Assembly: GCA_036768485.1 (NCBI GenBank)
Contig: JAVLUZ010000224.1
Coordinates: 1 to 64,000 of the forward strand
Length of the DNA stretch: 64,000 bases
Direction: 5' to 3'
From: Mermis nigrescens
Taxonomy: Eukaryota; Nematoda; Enoplea; Mermithida; Mermithidae
Under the pieces are notes generated by a model. That model saw nothing but the letters and a program-made list of their open reading frames with translations. It was not told where the DNA came from and made no database searches. Position numbers and translations under genes: made by a program. Positions 24,746-36,700 of this stretch are shown here, one piece after another (the stretch's first letter is position 1; the number at the start of each line of letters is the position of its first letter).

Positions 24746-27700
24746 GTAAGTCTTCAGAGCAAGTTATTGTGCGATTTTGTCTCCTATACATTCCCGGCGC
24801 CGTGGCCTGAAAATCGCGAATTCTGTGGGGGGAATGAAAGCCCCTCATCGTGTATGGTCAGATTCGTATCCAGAATTCATTTAGGGGCGGACCCAATATA
24901 AATTGTATACATACGTGAAAATGCACATGCCTTTGAAATTGTTGATTAAATAAACTTGTTTAGTTTCAAAATAAAGCGGAAGCTCAGGTTTCGAGCAAGC
25001 GAGTATACGTCAACGGCTTAAAGCCAGAACACGACGAAGATTCTCTAAGATCGTATTTTCAACAGTTCGGAAGCGTGTTAGACGTAGAAATAGTCCTGGA
25101 CAAAAAAACTGGACAGAGGCGTGGTTTCGCTTTTGTTACGTTCGATGACTACGATCCAGCCGATAAAGCTGTCCGTAAGCATATAAATGCACTAGGTTCT
25201 TTTATTCTGAGTTTTTCATTCATTGTTCAATTAATTGCCCTTATTTGATAATAGTTTAAAAAAAATTTAATTTCTGATTTTTTTGCACAAACACGATTTG
25301 TAAAGTCTAAAGACAGTTATTCTCTGCCTACCGTCTAACCTCTTAATATTTTTTTCTGGCGAGCGAAAGAAATCGGTGATATTGATTATGTGTACATATG
25401 TAACCCCACTGAAGAAGCATAGTTTAATTTTTTATCAAGATTTTGTGAGGGGATCAGATTTTGAATATTAAGCTTAAATTTCAGTTGATTTGGGTATTTT
25501 TTTATTAAGTTTATTTAGTTCTTAATTTCCAGGCACCGTTCAGTGAACGGTGATCGACTGGTACCCGGGTCGGTCAGGGCAGGCCCGGGCCCGGCTGAAA
25601 AGGCCCCGGGCCTAATTGATAACAAAGTTTTAAAAGCTTCAGAAGTTAATACTATGTCCGAATGATGCCATCGCGTTAGTAATATTTTCTCTGAAAATGG
25701 ATTGAAACTGCTAGTACTCACTGTTCGGAGCATTTTTTTGTATCCAGCAAAGATTTTTCCCGATGTACAAAGACTTTTCAGAACCGTCTTCGTGCATGTA
25801 CAAAGATTTTTGGGAAGACAAAAACTGTTAAAATGTAAAATTCCAAAAAATTTTCGGCGTTTCGCGCCGAAATGAGTAATTGGTTGTCCTATATATCGTT
25901 AAAATGGCAGAATTTGCATTTATAATGAAAAAATGTCAATTTTTCGGCGCCGTTTTGTTACAATTTTTAGTAATTTTTGGCGTCAGAAACCCAGAAATTA
26001 GCTAAAATACACTATCAAAGGTCAAAAAACCCTGTTTTACCACACTAAAATCGCTACTATACCACATAGTGCACAAAAATTTTACATGTACAAAATGTAC
26101 AGACTTTTTGGGAACCATCTCTGTGCATGTACGAACGGACTTTGTACAAAAAAACACTGCTTTCTGTACACATCTGCTCATCTTCATATCCTCCTAACTC
26201 TAAATATCGTGTTCTTATGTATTTCCTGTTTATTTCTGCGTTTCTGTGTTTTCATGCGATATTTCACCATGAATTACTTTAGTGCAGTCCAGCTAAGAGT
26301 ATATTTAATGTGAATTATGAATAAGGCTGTAAGATGATAAGGTTATAACCTAAAAATTTTCCATCAAGTCCCGTAACTTCAGCAGGAATCAGTTGAAATT
26401 TAAGATTTATTATGATTCGTTGAGATGTATGTCACACACAATGAAAAACTAAAATTATTTTAGGGCATCTATGATTCAATTCAGTAGCTAGTCATATTCT
26501 CACTTTTTCGCCCTCAATGATATATTGCAAGTTCATTAGAGAACTGTGCTGATTACGGACGTCAGTGGATCTATTATTCTTTTGAACTTCAAACCGAAAA
26601 TATGGGATGCAGCAGGAATCAGCTTATTTAATGTGCATGCTGCCCTTTTTAAATAAAATTTAATGTAAAAACCGCCTGCAAATTCGGAAAGCTGCTAGAT
26701 TTTTTAAAATCATGCACATACAGATTAAAATAAATCACTCAGCTGAGAAACGATTTTGCGCATACAAGAGCATGGCAGGTGAGGGGAGTATTACCATTCC
26801 CTGAGCTTTGAAAAACTGATAGCTATACAGCCATTTTGGTCGAAAAAATATTGCTATATAGCCTTTTTTGGGCTCAGAAAATGAGCTAAATAGCCTTTTT
26901 GGGTTCAGAAAACTTGTTATATAGCCTTTCTGGGCTTATGAACTTACTGTGTGAGCTCAGAAATGCTATATACATATTTGTTTTTTCTTAGCTTAAAAGG
27001 GCTATATAGTCATTTTGCGACTCCAAAAAGGAGTGAATAGTCATGTTTAGTTAAAAAGGCTATATAGCTAAGTTTGTGAGCCCAAAAATCTATATAGCTA
27101 GTTTTTGAAGTCCAAAAAGACTAGCTTATTTTCTGAGCCCGAAAAGGCTATAGACCCATTTTTACGAAGCACATAGCTACATATCTACCGATTTTTGGTT
27201 TTCACCACCCCTGAAAGTTTGACCTTGCGCGCCTATAGCAAAGCAACAACAAAAATTTTTTCTTATTACTTCAATGCACTGTGGAATCCGAAGCTGCATG
27301 TTGTGTCAAAAATTACGCTTGAGAAAAATGTATAAAAATGAATTTAATCAATGAATTCAATCGAAAAATTGATGCGTAAGAATTTTATTTATTATTCAAG
27401 CTGCAATGGTCGGGATAGCTAGCATCGATTTAGCGTACCACTGAGTTTAAATTAATTTTAAAAATATATACATAAACAGCAAACTCTTCTATAATAAAGC
27501 AATACCTTACCCTTATGATAGTATCTTGTTTTGTTGTTATAGCTTATTAATTATCATGCATCTTTAAGTCATATATAATTTAAAATTTTGTATGTATTTT
27601 TGTGTTATTACGTATATCTATGTAATTCACCATGTGCATACATACATACATATGCATTAGACATTTAGAGCGACTTTTTTTACATTTCTTGAACAAAGAT

Positions 27701-30700
27701 TACTAAGTTCGAGATATAAGATTAACATTTCTGCTGGATTTCAATGTAGAAAATGCTTAGAAATACCTTTGTTCCACGATTGAAAGACAGTATCTGCGTT
27801 TTATATATATTAGTGCTATACATTATCTTGGAAGTTCCCCCAAAAATTTTTCACCCTGCCTTTACCGCGGAAGTCTTTTTCACCCCGCAAAATTCGCAAT
27901 TTTTCGACAGTTTCCCAAAATTTTTCTGAAAATTCGTAGAAAATGTGTTTTTCTAAGCATTCTTAGCAAATTATTTACTGAAAAGTGTCAAATTTTCGGC
28001 GCTTCGCGCGATTATACTCAAGTTTTTACTATATTTCGCTCAATTTGTAAAACGTTTTTTGGTTTTTCCGAAATTTTTAATGTTTTTATGCTCTAGAATG
28101 ATAGAGCATTGTCAGAAACACCGAAAACGATCTTTTTTGACGCGGACCCGCCACGGTTTTTTTTGTATTCGGCAAAGATTTTTTCCCGATGTAAAAAGAC
28201 TTTTTGGGACCGTCTTTGTACAAGTAAAAAGCTTTTTGGGACGACATAAATTGCAAAAAAGGTAAATTCGCAAAATTTTCGGCGCTTCGCGCCGAAATGA
28301 GTACATAATTGTGTGTTCTATATATCCTTATAATGGCAGAAATTGCATTTCAAATAGAAAAATGTGTAATTTCTCGGCGCTTCGCGCCGTTTTAAGACGA
28401 TTCTTAGCGATTTTTGCCCTTAGTGACCCAGAAATTAACTGAAATACACTACCAAAAGTCGAACAACTGTTTTTATCATACTAAAATCGCTACTGTATAA
28501 TATTATAGTACCCAAAAAACTTGTGTGTACAAAATGCACAATGACTTTTGGGGACCATCTTTGTACATGCACAAACGGACCTTGTACAAAAAGACTGGTA
28601 CCCACCATTTTTGGGCCCATGAAAGGCACTTTTTAGTTTCAGCCCCCATGTCTGGTCAGTGCTGAGTGGTGAGCTTATCTTTTTCTCCCTCATCTATTTT
28701 TACTAATCAGATCAAGTATTATGTAGCTAACACTAAATCCTTGAAGCTTTATTCGTGAATTATGTGTAGATTTTTTTGTGTCTTTTGATTTAATATTAAA
28801 TTTATATTTATATCTTACATGAATTTAATTATTTATTTATTATTTTATTTATTTTTTAATTTTAATGATTTATTTATATAATTTATTTATAATTTTTCGT
28901 TTCTTAGTTATACATTATTTGTTTATTTATTTGGCACTTATGCACGTGTAGATTTGCTCGGATGATATTGAGAATATTATGCGGTAGCTCTCGAAAATAA
29001 GTTAATAGTACGGCACGTGTTTGGAAAATTGCTCGCCAGCAATTGCTTCATAACAATTGCTAGCTGAACAATTGTTCGCCTAGCAATTGCTCGCCGGATC
29101 ATTGCTTGTCAAGCTTAACTCGGTTTGGTTACGCTTGCTTTCCATCAAGTGTTATTTATTCATCTAAATTATAAGCATTACAGGGGACATTGGGTGATGG
29201 ATTACCCAGCCAGAGTCAGCCTCCCGATCTCGCTCCACCACATGATACTAGGCGACAAATTGCATTTTTAGGCCATTTGTAGATGGCTTTTGCTATGTTT
29301 TTGAGCGAAAATTGAAGGAACCCTTCCCCTTAAATGGTTGGATCGGTTGTCTCACACCCATATTTTCAAGCCATTACATTTACGATCTGATTATCCGCAA
29401 GCAATTTTATTGCACATAGCTTAGCGGCTCATAAATGTAATGGCTCAAAGTTCAGGGTGGTGGATACAGCTGACTAGACATGCACAGCATGGGAATTTTG
29501 GGGAGGGGGTGAAATTTCAAAGTGCCTTTTTTGGGCCGAAAAATGGTAGGCACCATAGTTTCCCAAGGTCGAAAGTCCAGGGGGTGGAATCCCAAAATTT
29601 AGGGCCACTAAATTTCGAGTCTAGCCTTTTTTGCAGGTCAAATATGAAAAATGACTGAAACGTCCTATATATGTAGCATGTTTGAATGTGAAAAACTGCA
29701 TTTCTACTTACTTTTTGTACCATTCTGACTAGTTTCGTTGCTTTTGTAAGTAAAAAAATATAAGAATTCATCAAAAATTTAGAGTTTTCAGAAGTTCATT
29801 CTAGGTATTTTATGCGTAAACAAAACAGAAATGTATTAGTCGGCGCGAAGCGCCTAAAAATTTTAGTATCTTCGCTGCTTTTATACCCAAAAATCATGCA
29901 GAAAATGTTTGATAGCTCAAAATCGTCCGACAGTGATTGAACTCTCGGACTCCTGAGGTGGGGGTCAAACCCCCCTCACCCCCTATAGAAATGTATGGTA
30001 GGCACGCGTCAAAAACGTCGTTTTTCGGCGTTTCTGACGATGCTCTGTCTTTCTAAAGCATAAAAACGTAAAAAATTTCAAAAAAAAATGAAAAAGTTGA
30101 AGAGATCGGACTAAATATAGTGAAAACATGAGTATATGGTAGAATTTTGACTCTTTCGAGCAAATAGTTAGCTAAAAACGCTTAAAACACCTTATCTTAG
30201 AATTTTTAGGAAATTTTTGGGAACTTTGGAAAAATCGCGAATTCTGGGGTAAAAACCCCCAAACCCCCTCCCAGGACCATTTATATGCAGCTGAGCTGAC
30301 CACTTACGGTGAAGGGTAAATGGCCTTTAATTTCGCTCAGAAATATAGGAAAAATCATCTAAAATGGTATAAAAATGCAATTTTTCGCCTTTTGTGGTGG
30401 GGCGAGATTGGGAGACGGCTGACTATGGCTGTGAATGGCATAAAAATGCAATTTTTCGCCTTTTGTGGTGGGGCGAGATTGGGAGACGGCTGACTATGGC
30501 TGTGATGTTAATTTATGTGAGTGAGTTGAGCTTGACAAGTAATTGGCGAGCAATTGCTGGGAGTAATGTTGTGAGCGAGCAATTTTCCGGTAATCAGTAC
30601 GGCATCCGATTTCTTAATTTAAGAAATTATCGTTTTGTAGTGATCAAATATCACACGATTGATGGAAAACGTTGCGACTGTCGCAAAGCATTATCAAAGG

Positions 30701-33700
30701 ACGAAATATCCAAAGTGCAGCAGTTGGAAGCGGATCGGCAGATGAGAGGTCAAAGGTCGCGTGGTCCTTATCCGGGTTACGGTGGCTTTTCAGCTGATGC
30801 CGGAGCCTATTACGGCAGTAAGTGAATCGCATGAATTACAAACTTTTCGTTCGAGTTTTTATTTAATACAGTACCAAAGCTTATCTTGTCAAGACGATCT
30901 AGAAATGACATTACAAATTTAAATAGAATTCTAAATAGGTGTATTAAAATGAACATGTATATATTTTAATGCAGTAGAGCCGCGTGAATAAACGCTCGGA
31001 TAATAGACTCCAGCTTAATGAATGCCCTTCCCTTCGGTCCCTTCCAAGCTGCTATGCTTTATCACAGTTGGAAAACTCGGTAAATGAATGATAAACATGG
31101 CCCCATAAGACCGTGGCTATGTTAACGTGCTAATGACTTCGGTTGGTATATTTTTGCCTGGAACCATGACTGAAGACACTGTAAAATCATTTTTTGTTAA
31201 GTTAACTTGGTTAATAAACACATGTTTTTGAATATTAAACACTTTTCATGCGCTGTGAAGGTTAAAATCACGAATAGTTAGATACATAGATAAAATAATG
31301 TTCAGCCATATAGTACTATTGGATATAGCAGCACAGTGTGACATGCGGAAGAAAATAATTATCAACTCAGCTACTAAGCACACTCGTTTAGTGAACACGG
31401 AGCCCCTTAAAGGGGTTCGACTGCTTGTGAGTAATTAATTGCAGTTAATCCCATTTAAATATGCATGACTTAGATATAAATTTAAATATAATTTAAATCT
31501 GAATTTAAATATGCAGGCCATTTTTCAGACGATTACAACCGACCTCCGGTCCCCAGAGCCCCTTGGGGAGTTCGTCCGACCGCCCCTGGTGCTGGATTTC
31601 CGCCAGGTCAGGCCGGATATGGCGGCTATGCTCCACGTCCTGCAGGGGGAAGATGGGGTGCCCCGCAGACCGATGCATACTCTACTGGTAAGATTTAATA
31701 GATAACGTATATATATCGACGAAAGATCTTTATAATCAGTAGATGCAGTAAACAAAAATTTTGGACCACCCGACCAGACATGCGCAATATGGGAATTCTG
31801 GGTTGTCGCAGTCTTGAATGGTTTATTATTGGTTAGCATAATGGGCTGATTGGTTTTGCGGCTTATTTAGGCGCTTTTGAATGCCAGGGCTCGGCAAAAT
31901 AGAACATTTGTTTTCAATGTGAGATAAAATCGCTAATGGTCTAGGTCCACCCGAGATTTACAAAAAAATGCTGACCGTTAATTAAGCTTACGAATTTCAA
32001 TGAATTTTTTTGAATCGTAGTATCACCGCCGTATGTACCTATATACATTTAGCGGCTCAAAAATTTTCGGAGGCGGGAGCTGGCTTTTTTGGAAATTACC
32101 TTATATTTTGGACTAAGACATAACAAAAAATATTTTAAAATGGCCAAAAACACTCATTTTTACCCAATAGTCGTGATGGGGTTAAAATGTATTGTTTATT
32201 TGACAGTCAATGACACAGAATGGTCCCTAATGTTTGCACACCACAGTATGTATACAAGCAGGGGCGTGCGCAGGATTTTTTAGGGGTGGCGATCCGAAAT
32301 TGGTGACCCTATGTTTCGGGATGTGTTTGCTGGGGCTCTTAATGAAGAGCATTTTCTTACATTTCCGAACATTCTTTATCCGTTAAGCACATAAAATTCA
32401 AACTTATAGAGAATTATTTGCTCTCTGTACTCAAGCGTTTGGGCCTAAATTAACGAAAATATAAATTCTACAGCGCGAAGCCCTGGAAATTTTGAGATTT
32501 TTTGACGAAAAAATTCCAATTTCAATCATTAACCATGCATTATCGCGCCTTTTCAAAATTACCTTTGGGCTAGGGAGGGGCGGCCCCCTGCGTACACCCA
32601 TGTATAAAAGTACATATGTAAATGCATGTCTTTTGTCGACTGAAATGATACTTGCCTTTCTTCTATGTACCTTCTGATCTTTGATGGTGAAGGCAAAATG
32701 AATAATAAAAAGAATAAAATCAGTAAAATGTTGGAAACTAGTGGCCCGTAGACCTGACAGTTTGTGTTCAGAAAGACCGTGGCATCCTCTCTTAAGCATT
32801 CCTTTATTTTTATAAGTGATCGGCCGGCAAAACTCGCCAAGTCGAATTTTTATTATGCTGTTACCAGACATGCACAGTATGCGGATTTTGGAGGGGGCTG
32901 AAATTTTAAAATGTCTCTTTTTGGCTAAAAAATGGTGGATACGCGTCAAAAACATCGTTTTTCGTGTTTCCAGATATGCTCTATCTTTCTAGACTATATG
33001 AACATTAAAAAATTCGAAAAAATGAAAACATCGAACAAATTGAACAATATATAGTTATAGGTCAAAAGATGAGTATGTATATGGCGCGAAGCGCCAAAAA
33101 TTTGACAGTTTTGAGCAAATAGATACGTAGCTACATAAAAAGACTTTAAAAAACACTTTTTACAGCTTGTTAGCGATGTTCAGGGAACTTATGGAAAATC
33201 GCCAACTTTTGGGTTAGGGGAAATTTCTGCGGGGGGGGGGGTTGAGCTCCCCCAGATCATGTATGGCTCTTACTGTTCTTTACAAAATTTGATCGCCACT
33301 TTTATCTTTTACTTTATCTCGTAACTTATTTCAAGCTGGCTGGCAACAACCGGCGCCTTATGACACCACAGCAGCTCGACAGCCATGGCCTGGCTCAGGT
33401 AGGTATTGCTACATATCTTGATTTCTGAATAACTACATAAAGATACCGTTTCACGACTAATTTGCGAAGATGGCGAAATTATGTTTGTTGGTTAGATTAC
33501 AGGCATTCTACATAACGTGGTATTTAATTATTATTTTTTATGGTCTTCCGTTTAGAATTTATTGTAGAGTATCCTGCATGTTTTTTGAATCTCTTTATCT
33601 CCATTTTACATTGTATTCATGGTTTATTTTAGGTGCATCGTATGACTACAATGGCCAGCAGCAACAGACTCCGGCTTACGGCGCATCAACATATCCTGTT

Positions 33701-36700
33701 GATCCCATGTGTAAGCACATAATTATCAGTGCTCTACTCGAAAGTAGAGAAAAACACGTTGTATAATAGGCTTAATTAGTCACGTGACTGGAACTTTAAA
33801 TGGCTCATTCAGGCAATCTCGTTAGGTCGGGTCTATTTGATCCTCGATTATCAGCCGTAAATGACACAAAGATACGTAGATGTATGAAACAACACCGTTT
33901 TTTGTTTGAATTTCGGAAAATAAGGGCAGGAAAACTATTTTTCTACTAAAGTTTCACGTAAGAGTGTATGTAACAGTTTGAAACGGCTCTTGGTTTTTGA
34001 AATAGGATTTGCAAATGTTGCACAAATTTGAAAAACTGCGAAAGCATGTGTCATCGATCGGATGGGATGGATAGGGACATTTATCTTTGACACATATGTA
34101 TGCACACGGGGGCATGAGGGGGTATCCAACTTCCAGGACTTTTGAGAAGCATACCCCCCTCCGCCGATTGGACCAAGACTGATTGATTGAATTAGGAAAA
34201 AGCCTGGAATGACGTTGAATAGTGTAAATTAAAAGCACATACTTATTTTTAGATCAATAGACTATTCAATTCATTAATCTAGTCACTTTTCATCCTTTAT
34301 CATAGGTAGCGCGATAGCGCTACCTATAATATACTTGGCCATCGTTTTTTATATGTTTATCACAGCGAGTGCGAAATTTGTGTCCCCCCTCACAGCAACA
34401 ACGGCATACACCTGGGAGGTGCGGTTTTTTTTAATCGATAGAGAAATGAAAAATTCGATGCCGGTGTTTTTTTGTTTAAACTCAATCCCAAGTTAGCAAT
34501 GAGTGTGTAAAGTGTAAACCGAAAAATCAAATAATTTGCGGGGGACCAATTTTTTTTAAAATGTTGCCCCTGAGCTGTAAATTACGAATCTGACCTTAAA
34601 ATTTCTTTACATTGAATGGTTGTTGCAAAAAAATGTAAAATATACGGGTTTTTTTACTCTGCGTGTCCTTCAGCTTATCTAACTCAATTCTAGTTGCTAT
34701 GCAGTCCAATTGGTTTTATGTTGTAGAAGATTACAATATCTCAAAACTCTTTTCTTCTTCTCTTTTTACTCAATATTTATTGATTTGTAATCGTTTTAGT
34801 GTAAAGGGTTCGAGACGAAAAAAGAAATTTCTTCAGCTACTCCGCTAAGTACACGGAACATGCTGATTACATATGCTTAAAATATACACTGACCTTAGCA
34901 TTACAGATCCTAGTTTATTTTGTTTCTATATACCCAATATTGCGTTATCAGCACAAGTGTAAAGTTTACAGTATATCATTAGTGATTAAGTATCAAAATC
35001 CGCCGATAGGTTGAGTTCGTGCAAGTGGCTGACGTGTCCGTTCTCCCGTGTGGATTTAAAAAAAGAGTACAAAAAATTAATCATTAATCACCCCTCTTCC
35101 AAGAAACTCTGTTTACCCCCCTCCCAGAGCTTTTGACCGTGTGCATGTATGATCTTTCAGATCAGATAATGGTTTGTTTGGTATAATTGTTGCTATTGCA
35201 GTGATAATGTCGTTGGGATATATTCTTGCTACGGATTTCTTTCGCTAATTCAATTAAAGTCAAATGAATATGAACATCCGGAAATGTTACATTATATACA
35301 AAAGATCATAGTATCATTTTAATCGCTCAAATCGACGCCTCTGCCTATTGCCTTTTCCCTGATTCCAACTGCCCTTTTGTTTCTATATGCGATACAGGCT
35401 GACATCACAATTAATGTCGCCTAATTTTGCATGTTTTGCGGTTCTCTACTAATTTCAAAATTTGGCGTCACTTCCGTTCATAATGTACATGACTGGCCGT
35501 AAATAAATATTACCGAAAATTGTGGCCTTCTGATCGATCCAAAAATAAATATTTCTAAATAATATTGCAGTCTTGTACTATGATTTGAAGTCTTATATGT
35601 TCATTGTTTTTGGTCATGCCTTTATTATGCAACAGTGCCAAATCGGTATTTATTATAAAGTGATCTAATTTCTGTTTCCTTTCAGCTGGCGCTTATGGAG
35701 CCACAGCTGGGTATAGAGCAAGACCTGTAGCTCCGGCTCAACCAGCCTGTAAGTGCATATATGTATTATTGCACAGGGGGATTTTTTAACGAGAGGGTGG
35801 CGGGCGGTCTTAAATTGGTGATCCGATATTCCGCGATATGTGTGCCGAAGCTCAAAATAAAGTGCATTTTCTGACGTTTCCGAATATGCTACATCCAGCA
35901 AGCTAATAAAATTCAAATTTTTCGAACTAAGTTTTACTTTCTCTTTATTCTATGAAAAATGACGTTTTTTGGCCGCGCTTGAGACAAACGCCCGCGCTTA
36001 AACCCAGCACTGTATCCAGGGATTCGGCCAAGGGGGTGCAGACACAATCGGAAAATTCGTCGGGATCGCTCGCAAAAATCGCATTTTTGTACGTTTTTTT
36101 ACATGCTCTATCCATTCAGATGTTAAAAATCGTACTTTTTTGAAAAAAATTTTTATGTGGAATGCTCTAAAAAGTGTCATTTTTGGATCGCGTTCGGGCC
36201 AAAATGATGGAAAATACCATCATCAAGATTTTGCGACAGACATTCGATTTTTCATCCTTCCTTCCTTATCCTACCTTCCAACATTTTTTTCCGGTCAAGG
36301 AAGAGGGCTGACGCTTCGCCACTCCGTTCCCCTTAAACACGGCCCTGCTTGTACCTATTCTTTAGCCTTAACCTGGGGGCAAGCCCTGTTGGCCATAAGT
36401 CGCAACATATGTAATGGAAATTTCTTTGAATTTCTTCGTTAAGCACTCATCACTAATTATAAAGTGTATATTTTACAGGCACGTAGTTGTGGGGGATTGG
36501 GGGGCTAGTTCTCTCCTAAATTTTGAAAGTTTGAATATTTTCTGCAAATGTCCCTCAGGGAAAAAGTTGAAAATTCTTGAAGCGCATTTAGAAAGACTGT
36601 CAGAATAGATCCTTGCACACTTTTGCACTAATATGCCCAAAATTTTCGGGCGCTTCGCGCCAGATTTATTGCTCTTAAATTATTTTGTGCCAGAATTAAT

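Larger units (their letters stand above)
25175..30640 (+). other. hnRNP intron splitting RRM2, 5.5 kb
   Basis: This intron falls between the RNP1 segment and the last beta strand of RRM2. It holds two reverse HM-H copies, a degenerate GCTATATAGCC-type repeat, an HM-E element and a 71-bp duplication near its 3' end. The stretches 25,175-25,730, 26,160-26,800 and 28,600-29,460 are AT-rich with no gene that I can see. Confidence 0.8.

Noticed and set aside
30394..30825. A 143-codon frame apparently extending the third hnRNP exon upstream
   Set aside because: The extra part is the 71-bp intronic duplication and intron sequence. A good acceptor at 30,640 and matching phase show where the exon starts.
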